Shown here piece by piece: positions 16,476-28,340 of a stretch of DNA of 38,517 bases (its first letter is position 1; the number at the start of each line of letters is the position of its first letter). Origin of the DNA: Clostridia bacterium (lineage in GTDB: Bacteria; Bacillota; Clostridia; Christensenellales; Aristaeellaceae). The translations under genes were made by a program, and so were the position numbers. The notes beneath the pieces are model-generated. The model worked only from the letters and a program-made list of their open reading frames with translations. It did no database searches and was not told where the DNA came from. The stretch covers positions 1 to 38,517 of the forward strand of contig JAFTPN010000062.1 of the NCBI GenBank assembly GCA_017463245.1. Reading direction: 5' to 3'.

Positions 16476-17129
16476 TCATTCCCCCATCATGCTGCGCAGC
16501 TTTTCAGCCACGGCAAGCCCCAGCGCCCGGTGCCCCTCCGGCTCCATGTGAACGCAGTCAATGTCCGAAGGCTGTGCAATGGTTTGCGCGTCCAGCATCT
16601 CCACACCCATGCCCGTGCACAGCTCTGCAAACAGCTTGGGAAACTTCGCCGCCTCGTCGTGCTTGCCAGCCAGGTCGTCATTCACATTCCTGTTGGCCAG
16701 GTCAGCGCCAATAGCAATGGGCGAAATCACCAGGATCTTTGGTCCGTTGCGGAACACATGCTCACCCCAGGGGTTCAGCTGATCCACGTGCTGGGCATAG
16801 CTCACCAGCCGTCCCACGCCCTGCGCCGCATGCCACGCCGGATGGTACTTCACATCATTCGTCCCCAGGCAGATCACCAGCGCATCCAGGGGCTTCTGAG
16901 CGTCCAGCGCCGTGGCAAAGGTGTCGCGCCCATTGGTGTTCACATCCCCCTTGAAGGGTGAATCAAACATGCTCATGCGGCCATTCAGGCCATCCTCGTG
17001 CACGCGCCAATCATCCCCCAGCGCATCCGCCAGCACCCCCGTCCACCGGGTATGCTCGTCATACCGCTTGCCAGACCCAGGAATGAACCCCCAGGTATTA
17101 GAATCCCCAAAGCAAAGAACGTGCTTCAT
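16476..17129 (-). CDS. SGNH/GDSL-family hydrolase
   Basis: This is a predicted esterase or arylesterase-type hydrolase, 217 residues and without a signal peptide. Block I is FGDSNTWGF with the nucleophile Ser10. Block III is LGTNDVKYHP with the oxyanion Asn, and block V is the Asp/His pair in SDIDCVHMEPEGH. GFIPGSGKRYDEHTRW after block I is typical of the GDSL group related to the mycobacterial arylesterase/acyltransferase. The ATG at 17129 sits behind AGGTGG; a GTG at 17141 is less likely. The substrate is unknown. Its stop lies beside the operator of the downstream HTH gene. Confidence 0.85.
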   Translation of the reverse strand: MKHVLCFGDSNTWGFIPGSGKRYDEHTRWTGVLADALGDDWRVHEDGLNGRMSMFDSPFKGDVNTNGRDTFATALDAQKPLDALVICLGTNDVKYHPAWHAAQGVGRLVSYAQHVDQLNPWGEHVFRNGPKILVISPIAIGADLANRNVNDDLAGKHDEAAKFPKLFAELCTGMGVEMLDAQTIAQPSDIDCVHMEPEGHRALGLAVAEKLRSMMGE

Positions 17130-17219
17130 ATTCCACCTCACAAAAAAGCAACTACACCCATACAGTCAAAAGGAATGCACCTGTATGGCCATAGTCGCCG
17201 CTTTTTCGGGAGAGCGCGA

Positions 17220-17369
17220 GGAAGGTCAGGCTGCGCCGCCAGTGGCGGAAGCAGCAGCCTGGCCTTCCAATGAGGCAACGAGTCCAGATGGCTTTAGCCA
17301 TATGGACGACTATGCCGAATTGTGAGGTTGGGCTTTTTCTCAGAAAAAGCCGCCTCTCGCACCTCGCAA
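17220..17369. repeat. Hairpin-rich intergenic element between SGNH gene and carB
   Basis: Three nested structures fill the 17130-17372 gap. First, a 15-bp stem GGAAGGTCAGGCTGC (17220-17234) pairs with 17254-17268 (one G-U) and encloses a 5-bp inner hairpin CCGCC/GGCGG. Second, 17282-17308 has arms GTCCA-ATGGCT/AGCCAT-TGGAC with one mismatch. Third, 17331-17351 has 9-bp arms GGCTTTTTC/GAAAAAGCC inside outer arms TTGTGAGGT/ACCTCGCAA (to 17369). No gene is seen. It resembles the element at 2511-2722 in layout. Confidence 0.65.
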
Positions 17370-17372
17370 TGA

Positions 17373-21388
<4,016 letters not shown>

Positions 21389-21398
<10 letters not shown>

Positions 21399-22468
21399 TC
21401 CTTATTCCCTCCCATCAGTGCAATGAAACGTTCAAACAGGAACCGGGTATCCAGCGGGCCGCCGTTCAGCTGGGGCATGAACTGCACCGAGAAGGCGGGC
21501 ATATCGCTGTAATCAAGACCCTCGCAGCTGCCGTCGTTGCAGTTGATGAAGCGCAGCGTGGCATTGTCGGGCAGGTTGTCGTTATCCACGGCATAGCCAT
21601 GGTTCTGGCTGGTGATGTAGTTCATGCCGGTGCGCAGATCCTTGATGGGCTGGTTGCCGCCGCGGTGGCCGTAGGGCAGCTTCACGGTGCCGCCGTTCTG
21701 GCTCAGCGCCAGCAGCTGGTGACCCAGGCCAATGCCCATCATGGGGATGCGCTTGTGGCACAATTCACGCAGCTCGTTCACCGCGTTCACGCACTCGGCA
21801 GGATCGCCAGCACCGTTGCTGATCACCACACCATCGGGATTCAGCTCGGCAATGGCCTCAGCGGTGCTGTCAGCAGGCACGCAGGTCACGGCGCAGCCGC
21901 GGGCTTCCAGCTCGCTCTGGATGCTGGCCTTGGCGCCGAAGTCCCACAGCGCCACAGTGTACTTGCCTTCCTTGGCAGCGGGGATCACTTCCTCGCAGCC
22001 CTTGGGATCAGCCTTCACCGCGTTGGCCTTCAGGCTGGCGATGGCGGCATCGATATCCTCGGGCTTCTCGCACAGGATGGCAGCCTTCATCACGCCATTG
22101 TCCCGCAGACGGCGGGAGATGGCACGGGTGTCCACGCCAGTCAGGCAGGTCACACCGTTGTCCTTCAGATAGTCGTCCAGCTTGCCCTGGCAGCGGAAGT
22201 TGCTGGGCGCGTCGCACAGCTCACGCACCACATAGCCCGCCAGCTTGGGCTGGGCAGGATTGTCCAGCGGGATCACGCCATAGTTGCCGATGGCCGGAAA
22301 GGTCTGCACCACGATTTGCCCTTCATAGGCGGGATCAGTCAGGGTATCCATGTAGCCCACCACCGAGGTGAGGAACACCAGTTCAGCGGCAGCTTCCTTC
22401 TGCGCGCCCCGGAGAACGCCCGTGTACAGGGTGCCGTCCTCCAGCAGGAGATAGCCTTTCTTTTCCAT
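21389..22468 (-). CDS. carA: CarA small subunit with a degenerate glutaminase site
   Basis: CarA normally hydrolyses glutamine and feeds ammonia to CarB. The 359-residue protein has the N-terminal CPSase small-chain domain (LEDGTLYTG, ELVFLTSVVGYMDTLTDPAYEGQ, GVDTRAISRRLRD) and a class I amidotransferase domain from about residue 170. The catalytic triad is absent. The nucleophile position in GIGLGHQ is Gly247 (codon GGC at 21730-21728), and the usual HPE motif reads Met331-Pro-Gln333 (21478-21470). SNGPGDP has become SNGAGDP. Flanking fold residues such as SQNHGYAVD remain. It probably keeps a structural role in an ammonia-dependent synthase. It lies between argF and carB in one operon. Confidence 0.93.
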
Positions 22469-22483
22469 GCTTTTCTTCCTTCC

Positions 22484-23389
22484 TTACTTCATGCAGGCCA
22501 CCAGCACAGCCTTCTGGGCATGGAGCCGGTTTTCAGCCTCGTCGAAGATCTCGTTGGCATGAGCCTCAAACACATCGGCGGTGATCTCCTCGCCCCGGTG
22601 TGCAGGCAGGCAATGCTGCACCATGCAGCCAGCGTGAGCCACATCCAGCAGCTCCTGGTTCACCTGGTAGCCCGCAAAGGCCTTCTCGCGGATGGCCTTC
22701 TCGTCCTCCTGACCCATGGAGGCCCACACATCGGTAAAGATGGCGTCGGCGTCCTTGGCAGCCTCCATGGGCTTGTCGGTCATGAAGAACTTGCCGGGGT
22801 ACTGCGCTGCCAGCTCCAGCACCTTCTGGTCGGGCTGATAATCCTTGGGGCAGGCAATGGACACGTGCATGCCCACCTTCAAGCCGCCCACGATGAGGCT
22901 GTTGGCCATGTTGTTGCCATCGCCGATGTAGCACATGTTCAGGCCTTCCAGCTTGCCCTTGTGCTCGCGGATGGTCATCAGGTCGGCCAGCACCTGGCAG
23001 GGGTGGCAGAAGTCCGTCAGGCCGTTGATGATCGGGATGGAGCCGTACTCCGCCAGGGATTCCACTTCCTCCTGGGCGAAGGTGCGGATCATAATGCCAT
23101 CCAGGTAGCGGCTCAGCACCCGCGCGGTATCCTCCACAGGCTCGCCGCGGCCGATTTGCAGGTCGCGGGAGGAAAGGAACAGTGCATGACCGCCCAGCTG
23201 ATACATACCCGTTTCAAAGCTGACGCGGGTACGGGTGGAGGACTTTTCAAAAATCATGCCCAGGGTCTTTCCGGCAAGAATAGGATGCGGAATGCCCGCC
23301 TTGCGCTCGGCCTTGAGCTTGTCGGCCAGATCCAGCAGTTCCAGGATCTCCTCTTTGGACAGGTCCATCAGTTTCAGCAGGTGTTTCAT
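22484..23389 (-). CDS. argF: Ornithine carbamoyltransferase
   Basis: This enzyme joins carbamoyl phosphate to ornithine to give citrulline in arginine synthesis (or works in reverse in arginine breakdown). The 301-residue product has the carbamoyl-phosphate loop STRTR (51-55), DFCHPCQ, the FTDVWASMGQE ornithine-side segment and HCLPAHRGEE with the catalytic Cys. The start at 23389 lies 9 bases after AGGTG; ATG 23398 and GTG 23401 are too close to it. It is the first gene of the operon with carA and carB::dapF, so its substrate is made by its neighbours. The argI/argF naming is a convention only. Confidence 0.95.
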   Translation of the reverse strand: MKHLLKLMDLSKEEILELLDLADKLKAERKAGIPHPILAGKTLGMIFEKSSTRTRVSFETGMYQLGGHALFLSSRDLQIGRGEPVEDTARVLSRYLDGIMIRTFAQEEVESLAEYGSIPIINGLTDFCHPCQVLADLMTIREHKGKLEGLNMCYIGDGNNMANSLIVGGLKVGMHVSIACPKDYQPDQKVLELAAQYPGKFFMTDKPMEAAKDADAIFTDVWASMGQEDEKAIREKAFAGYQVNQELLDVAHAGCMVQHCLPAHRGEEITADVFEAHANEIFDEAENRLHAQKAVLVACMK

Positions 23390-23469
23390 GGAGTGCATCA
23401 CCTTTCATCACACAATAATCTGTAGCAACATATTTCAAGCGGGCGCAAATTCCCATGCACCCACTCTCT

Positions 23470-23498
23470 ATTGTAGCATAAATTGATCGTGAGGTGAA
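23470..23498 (-). promoter_or_regulatory. Candidate promoter of the argF-carAB operon
   Basis: On the minus strand TTCACC (23498-23493), 17 bp, TACAAT (23475-23470). The -10 is good and the -35 is weak. The 5' leader of about 75 bases shows no convincing ARG box or attenuator. Confidence 0.5.
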
Positions 23499-23527
23499 TC
23501 GCCAATTCGGTAAAGGAGGTTACCAAC

Positions 23528-24166
23528 ATGGAGAAACAGCAGGAAAACATCGCCCCCCGCATCTGTTCCCGGGGCGCAAGCTACTACATCTGGCAGGCAG
23601 GCGACACCCTTGCTGCCCTGGCGCAAAGGAACGGCATCACCGTTTCCGACATCGAATCCTTCAACCCGGATATCCCCTTCCAGTCCATCACCCCCGGCAC
23701 GGAGATCTGCATCCCCGCCGCCGTGATCACCACCCAGCTCGAAGGCCCCGTGCTGGACGGCACCGGTATGGATGACAACACTGTGACGCCCAACCTCCCC
23801 TTGCAGCCCATTGTCCCCAGCCCTCCGGCTCTCGCCTGCCCCATCGGCTATGCCGCCCGGCGGGTGCGCTCCGGCCAGACCTATGCCGACCTGCTTATCG
23901 ATAACAACGTGAGCTACAAGGCCATGCGCAATGCCAACCCCAACCTACGCCCCGGCTCCATGGTGGCCGGAACCTACTATTGCGCACCGCCCGCCGGAAC
24001 CCGGGAAACCTGCTCTCCCAACCGCAGCTATGCCATTGCAGATGGCGACAACCTCACCGCCATCGCCCGGCGGCTGAACACCACCACCGGGCGCCTGCTG
24101 ATGTTGAATCCGACCCTGCTGCCCACGGACTTCTCCAACCCCGGCGTGGTGATCTGCATCCCCTGA
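23528..24166 (+). CDS. Protein with three LysM domains
   Basis: The 212-residue product consists of three LysM peptidoglycan-binding repeats. They lie at roughly residues 18-63 (YYIWQAGDTLAALAQRNGI), 107-155 (RRVRSGQTYADLL) and 166-212 (YAIADGDNLTAIARRLNTT). A Pro/Thr-rich linker of about 40 residues joins the first two. There is no signal peptide, transmembrane segment or catalytic domain. Cys residues recur at the end of the repeats (EICIP, YYCAP, VICIP). LysM-only proteins without signals occur among spore coat or morphogenetic proteins, so a role in sporulation is possible but unproven. The ATG follows a very strong AAAGGAGG. It is divergent from argF and ends at a shared terminator. Confidence 0.85.
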   Translation: MEKQQENIAPRICSRGASYYIWQAGDTLAALAQRNGITVSDIESFNPDIPFQSITPGTEICIPAAVITTQLEGPVLDGTGMDDNTVTPNLPLQPIVPSPPALACPIGYAARRVRSGQTYADLLIDNNVSYKAMRNANPNLRPGSMVAGTYYCAPPAGTRETCSPNRSYAIADGDNLTAIARRLNTTTGRLLMLNPTLLPTDFSNPGVVICIP

Positions 24167-24170
24167 CGCG

Positions 24171-24201
24171 AAAAGGAGCAGCTGTAGCAGCTGCTCCTTT
24201 T
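24171..24201. terminator. Bidirectional terminator between convergent genes
   Basis: Perfect 14-bp stem AAAAGGAGCAGCTG (24171-24184) with CAGCTGCTCCTTTT (24188-24201) around a 3-nt loop. The A and T ends serve both strands. It separates the LysM gene from the minus-strand XRE gene, whose stop is at 24204. Confidence 0.88.
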
Positions 24202-24203
24202 CC

Positions 24204-25004
24204 TTACGGTGTAAAATAATTCATATCCCCGCTGAAATAGCAATGCACCGCCTTGTAGTCAGCATATTCCTGGGCAAACAGCAAAGAAGCAAACAGCAGA
24301 TACATCTTCTGCTCCGCCTGCGTCAGCTCGTAGAAAGTCAGCAGGCCGTCATCAATGGCCAGGGTTCTGCAGGCAAACAGGCCGCTTTCCTGCAGAACCT
24401 GTTCCAGGTGCGCAGCGTCTGTCACGTCTGCCATTTTGCATAGTGCCGGCAGGGTGAAGGTCAGCATCCTCTTTTTCAGGATCACCGCCATGGCTTTGCG
24501 GAAATCCGCATCCGCCAGAATCGTCAGCATCTTCCGATTGCCTTCGTTGGTGAACAGGCTGTTCCATCCATCCTCCGGACGCTTGATGGCCATGGTGCCC
24601 ACAGCCTCCCGCATGTAGATCACGCTGCTGTTGCTCTGGATCACGCTGCGGGACACGCCATCCTTCAGCGCCTGGTGGAGTTCTTCTGCCAGTTCATCCA
24701 CATCAGCCTTGCGGTTACCGCCATAAAAGCATCGCACAATCACCCGCCGCATCTGCTCCATGGCTTCGTCCACCGATTCCTGGCGGTGCAGGCCTCGCTC
24801 CTCCGTGAGTCTCCCATAAAGGTCATCCACCGATACGCCAAAGAAATCCGCCAACACCGGCAGTAGGGACACGTCCGGGCAGGTGGTGCTGTTCTCCCAT
24901 TTGGAAATAGTTTGCGGCGTCACGCCCATGCTCTCCGCCAGGGCTTCCTGGGTCATGCCGCGTTCCCTGCGCAGCTTCGCAATGGTCTCCCCGATGATCG
25001 TCAT
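24204..25004 (-). CDS. XRE-family transcriptional regulator
   Basis: This is a predicted DNA-binding regulator, 266 residues. The N-terminal HTH spans about residues 5-60 (LRRERGMTQEALAESMGVTPQTISKWEN, then LADFFGVSVDDLYG), a form very common in Clostridia. The C-terminal 200 residues are helical and of no family I can name. A central RPEDGWNSLFTNEGNRKMLTILADADFRKAM segment and a later TFYELTQAEQKMYLL segment suggest a winged-helix-like or sensor module. It starts at an ATG 7 bases after AAAGGAGG. No clear target is visible; its neighbours are unrelated metabolic genes. Confidence 0.85.
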   Translation of the reverse strand: MTIIGETIAKLRRERGMTQEALAESMGVTPQTISKWENSTTCPDVSLLPVLADFFGVSVDDLYGRLTEERGLHRQESVDEAMEQMRRVIVRCFYGGNRKADVDELAEELHQALKDGVSRSVIQSNSSVIYMREAVGTMAIKRPEDGWNSLFTNEGNRKMLTILADADFRKAMAVILKKRMLTFTLPALCKMADVTDAAHLEQVLQESGLFACRTLAIDDGLLTFYELTQAEQKMYLLFASLLFAQEYADYKAVHCYFSGDMNYFTP

Positions 25005-25067
25005 GCCATCGCCTCCTTTGTGTCTCCATCATACCACCGCATCGTCCGATACTCCACCAACCAAACA

Positions 25068-25100
25068 GCGGACGACCCGCCCATTTGGCAAGCCGTCCGC
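25068..25100 (-). terminator. Hairpin after the fumarase operon, possible terminator
   Basis: Arms GCGGACG (25068-25074) and CGTCCGC (25094-25100) with a small inner hairpin, located 7 bases after the fumarase beta stop. The following minus-strand bases are only moderately T-rich (TGTTTGGTT), so the call is tentative. Confidence 0.4.
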
Positions 25101-25106
25101 CACCTG

Positions 25107-25661
25107 TTACTCAATCGAGCGCAGATATTTTTCCTGTCCCAGGGTGAAGGCATCCTTGCCATAGGCGTCCGCCGCCACCACCAGGGGCAGCTCACAAAGC
25201 GTCAGCCGCTTCACGGATTCCGGCCCCAGGTCGTCCCAGGCGATGACCTCGCAGCTGGTCACGCAGGCTGCCATCAAGGCTGCCGCGCCGCCCACCGCTG
25301 CAAAGTACACCGCAGGATGCTCCTGCATGGCCTGCATGACTTCCGCGCTGCGCTGGCCTTTGCCGATCATCCCCCGCAGGCCATGAGCCAGCAGCGTGGG
25401 GGTGGAAGCGTCCATCCGCGTGGAGGTGGTGGGGCCGATGGAACCCACGGGCTTCCCTTCCGGCGTAGGCGTGGGGCCAGCGTAGTAGATCACCTGACCC
25501 TCAAGCTCCATGGGCAGATCTTCGCCCTTGGCAATGCAGTCCATCATCCGCAGGTGGGCAGCATCCCGGGCGGTGTACACCGTGCCGGAGAGCAGCACGT
25601 GTTCCCCCGCATGGAGGGACAGCACGTCCGCCTCCGTCAGCGGCGCAGTCAAATGACGCAT
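25107..25661 (-). CDS. Fumarate hydratase (Fe-S type), beta subunit
   Basis: This is the C-terminal-type subunit of the two-subunit class I fumarase/tartrate dehydratase family, which interconverts fumarate and malate or dehydrates tartrate. The 184-residue protein has the swivelling-domain motifs GEHVLLSGTVYTARDAAH, YYAGPTPTPEGKPVGSIGPTTSTRMD and IGKGQRSAEV, then AVGGAAALMA. It lies 13 bases downstream of the alpha subunit with its own GGAGG site. Fumarase is the common assignment in Clostridia, but tartrate dehydratase cannot be excluded from sequence alone. Confidence 0.88.
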   Translation of the reverse strand: MRHLTAPLTEADVLSLHAGEHVLLSGTVYTARDAAHLRMMDCIAKGEDLPMELEGQVIYYAGPTPTPEGKPVGSIGPTTSTRMDASTPTLLAHGLRGMIGKGQRSAEVMQAMQEHPAVYFAAVGGAAALMAACVTSCEVIAWDDLGPESVKRLTLCELPLVVAADAYGKDAFTLGQEKYLRSIE

Positions 25662-25674
25662 CGTGTTTCCCTCC

Positions 25675-26514
25675 TTACAGCACAGCAGTCTTGTGCCGAG
25701 TCACGTGGCAGGAGACGTTCACCGCCACCGGAAGCCCGGCGATGTGGGTCGCCCCGGCCAGAATGTGCAGCCCCAGGCAGGTGGTCTTGCCGCCCAGCCC
25801 CTGGGGGCCAATGCCCGTGGCGTTCACCAGCGCCAGCAGCTCATCCTCCAGCGCGGCATAATAAGGGTCGTCATTGTGCTGACCCATGGGCAGCATCAGG
25901 GCTTCCTTGGCCATTTCGGCCACCCGCTCGAAGTCGCCGCCGATGCCGATGCCCAGCACCATGGGCGGGCAGGGATTCGCCCCGGCCAGCTTCACCGTTT
26001 CCAGCACGAATTCCTTCACGCCTTCCACGCCCTGGGCAGGGGTGAGCATCTTCAGGCGGCTCATGTTTTCGCTACCAAAGCCCTTGGGCGCCACCGTCAG
26101 CTTGATGGCATCGCCCTTCACCAGCCGCGTGTGGATGATGGCGGGCGTGTTGTCACCGGTGTTCACCCGGCGCAGCGGATCCCCCACCACGCTCTTGCGC
26201 AAGAGGCCGTCCACATAGCCGCGATGCACGCCCGCGTGAATAGCCTCTTCAAAATCACCGTTGATATGCACGTCCTGTCCCACCTCGGCAAACACAATGG
26301 CCATGCCGGTATCCTGGCAGATGGGCATGAGCGTTTCGCGGGCGATCTGCTCATTCTTGCCCAGCAGCGCCAGCAAGTCCTTCGCCGGAGCAAAGGGTTC
26401 CTCCTGCTCTGCCTGATGCAGCGCACAGGCCACATCCTGCGACAGGAAGCGGTTGGCCTCGATGCACAGCCGCGCCACGGTATCGGTGATCAATGCCGCG
26501 TCGATCTCCCGCAT
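25675..26514 (-). CDS. Fumarate hydratase (Fe-S type), alpha subunit
   Basis: This is the iron-sulfur subunit of the two-subunit fumarase/tartrate dehydratase, about 279 residues. The [4Fe-4S]-binding cysteines are visible in PICQDTGM (about 66-72), GANPCPPMVLG (about 190) and GGKTTCLGLHI (about 248). VHRGYVDGLLRKSVVGDPL and the PKGFGSENMS stretch are family signatures. The ATG at 26514 has 7-base spacing from GGAGGAGG; an ATG two codons upstream (26520) lies too close to it. The gene begins at the end of rsmI, so it is part of the long minus-strand operon. Confidence 0.9.
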   Translation of the reverse strand: MREIDAALITDTVARLCIEANRFLSQDVACALHQAEQEEPFAPAKDLLALLGKNEQIARETLMPICQDTGMAIVFAEVGQDVHINGDFEEAIHAGVHRGYVDGLLRKSVVGDPLRRVNTGDNTPAIIHTRLVKGDAIKLTVAPKGFGSENMSRLKMLTPAQGVEGVKEFVLETVKLAGANPCPPMVLGIGIGGDFERVAEMAKEALMLPMGQHNDDPYYAALEDELLALVNATGIGPQGLGGKTTCLGLHILAGATHIAGLPVAVNVSCHVTRHKTAVL

Positions 26515-26516
26515 GG

Positions 26517-27380
26517 TCATTCCTCCTCCGTCAGCAGACGCTTGAGCCGCAGGGCAGCGGCCTTCACGGCGTTCTTCTTGTTGCCCCGGTCGGTCAGCGC
26601 CATTTGCGCCTCCCGCCAGTCCATGCCAGAAAGCAGCAGATCGGTGAGCTGCGCCTCCAGGGAAATCTCTGCGGCAGGCTTCTCTTCCTCCGGCAGCTGA
26701 ACACCGTGGAAGTCCAGCACCAGGCAGTATTCGCCCTTCTCCGTTTTGGGATTGGCCTTCATCTCCGCCAACACTTCTTCAGCCGTGCCGCGGAGGGTCT
26801 TTTCATGGAGCTTGGTCAGGTCGCAGGAGGCAGAAATGCAGCACCCCGGCAGCACCGAGGCAATGGTCTCCACCAGCTCCACCACCCGATAGGGCGATTC
26901 ATGCACCACAGCCACGGTGCTCTTGCGAGCCATATCCACCAGCTTCTCCCGCAGGTCTTTCTTTTCGCGGGGAAGAAAGCCGTTGAAGGTGAACTCCCGC
27001 GTATCAAACCCGCTGACAGACAGCGCCGCCACCGCAGCGCAGCAGCCCGGCACCGGGATCACCTCAATGCCCCGCTCCACCGCCGCCTTCACCAGCCCAT
27101 AGCCCGGGTCAGAAACACAGGGAGTGCCAGCGTCGGTGGTCACCGCCACATCGATGTTCTCCGCCAGCATCTTCTCCGCCAGCCAGGCACCCTTGCTCTC
27201 TTCGTTGTGCTGATGGCAGCTGGTAAGGGGCGTGTGGATGTCAAACACCTGGCAGAGCTTCATGGTCACGCGGGTATCTTCGGCGGCAATCAGCCCCACG
27301 CTTTTCAGCGTGTCAATGGCTCGGGGCGACATATCCTGCAGGTTGCCGATGGGCGTCGCTACCACATACAGGGTTGGCAT
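26517..27380 (-). CDS. rsmI: 16S rRNA (cytidine1402-2'-O)-methyltransferase RsmI
   Basis: RsmI methylates the ribose 2'-OH of C1402 in the decoding centre of 16S rRNA. The 287-residue product is a tetrapyrrole-methylase-fold protein with LYVVATPIGNLQDMSPRA at the N-terminus, AAEDTRVT, the SAM-binding TTDAGTPCVSDPG (about 82-94) and GFLPREKKD. A C-terminal helical region follows (GNKKNAVKAAALRLKRLL). The ATG at 27380 overlaps the rsmH stop (TGATG) behind GGAGG, so the pair is translationally coupled. A GTG one codon earlier is possible. Length is normal. Confidence 0.95.
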   Translation of the reverse strand: MPTLYVVATPIGNLQDMSPRAIDTLKSVGLIAAEDTRVTMKLCQVFDIHTPLTSCHQHNEESKGAWLAEKMLAENIDVAVTTDAGTPCVSDPGYGLVKAAVERGIEVIPVPGCCAAVAALSVSGFDTREFTFNGFLPREKKDLREKLVDMARKSTVAVVHESPYRVVELVETIASVLPGCCISASCDLTKLHEKTLRGTAEEVLAEMKANPKTEKGEYCLVLDFHGVQLPEEEKPAAEISLEAQLTDLLLSGMDWREAQMALTDRGNKKNAVKAAALRLKRLLTEEE

Positions 27381-28324
27381 CACTCCACCTCCAGCTTCTC
27401 ACACACGCGCAGTTTTGCGCTGCGGGCGCGGGGGTTGCGCTCCACTTCCTCATCGGTGGGCGGCACAGCACCCTTGGCCAACACCTTCACCATGGGCTTT
27501 TTGCCGCAGGTGCAGATGGGCGCCTTGGGCGGGCAGGTGCAGGGGTTTTGCAGCCGCTGGAAGCAACGCTTCACCAACCTGTCTTCCAGGGAGTGGAAGG
27601 TGATCACCAGCAGCCTGCCGCCGGGCTTGAGGCAGTCCACAAAGTCGCACAGCGCCTTATCCAGCGGGTCAAGCTCGTCATTCACCGTAATGCGGATGGC
27701 CTGGAAGGTGCGTCGCGCCGGGTGGCCGTCGTCCTTGCGGCGCACCGCCTTTGGGATGGCTGCATCCACCGCATGCACCAGGTCAAAGGTGGTCTCCATG
27801 GGCTTCTTGGCGCGGTGTTCACAGATGATGCGGGCAATGCGCGCCGCCCACTTTTCCTCGCCGTAATCCTTGATGATCCGGGCAATCTCCGCTTCGCTGG
27901 CGGTATTCAGCAGGTCAGCCGCCGTGATGCCCTGGGTGGTGTCCATGCGCATATCCAGCGGCGCATCCTCGTGGTAGGAGAAGCCCCGCTCCCCCTTGTC
28001 CAGCTGGGGCGAGGACACGCCCAGATCCAGCAGCACGCCATCCAGCAGGGGCGCACCCGCGGCCTGCAAAAGCTCCTTGCCGTCATGGAAATTGCCGTGC
28101 AGCGCATGGAAGCCCGCAAACTGACCCAGCCTTTCGCTGGCAGCGTTGATGGCCATCATGTCCCGGTCGATGCCATAGAGCGTGGCCGTGCCGCCGCTCT
28201 GGCGCAGCATAGCGCCGCTGTGGCCGCCGCCGCCCAGGGTGCCGTCGCAGTAAGCGCCGCCCGGCTGCACGTCCATCCATTGCAGCACTTCCTTCAGCAG
28301 CACCGGCTCGTGGATAAATTCCAT
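27380..28324 (-). CDS. rsmH: 16S rRNA (cytosine1402-N4)-methyltransferase RsmH
   Basis: RsmH (MraW) methylates N4 of C1402 in 16S rRNA. The 314-residue protein shows HEPVLLKEVLQWM, the SAM motif DGTLGGGGHSGAML (about 27-40), DGVLLDLGVSSPQLD, GFSYHEDAPLDMRMD, and the late ITFHSLEDRLVKRCF block. A Cys-rich insertion CTCPPKAPICTCGKKP, common in Firmicute members, follows. In most Firmicutes this gene sits in the mraZ-ftsL division cluster; here it is next to rsmI. It starts at an ATG after AAGGGAG. Confidence 0.96.
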   Translation of the reverse strand: MEFIHEPVLLKEVLQWMDVQPGGAYCDGTLGGGGHSGAMLRQSGGTATLYGIDRDMMAINAASERLGQFAGFHALHGNFHDGKELLQAAGAPLLDGVLLDLGVSSPQLDKGERGFSYHEDAPLDMRMDTTQGITAADLLNTASEAEIARIIKDYGEEKWAARIARIICEHRAKKPMETTFDLVHAVDAAIPKAVRRKDDGHPARRTFQAIRITVNDELDPLDKALCDFVDCLKPGGRLLVITFHSLEDRLVKRCFQRLQNPCTCPPKAPICTCGKKPMVKVLAKGAVPPTDEEVERNPRARSAKLRVCEKLEVE

Positions 28325-28340
28325 GGTGAGTCTCCCTTCC

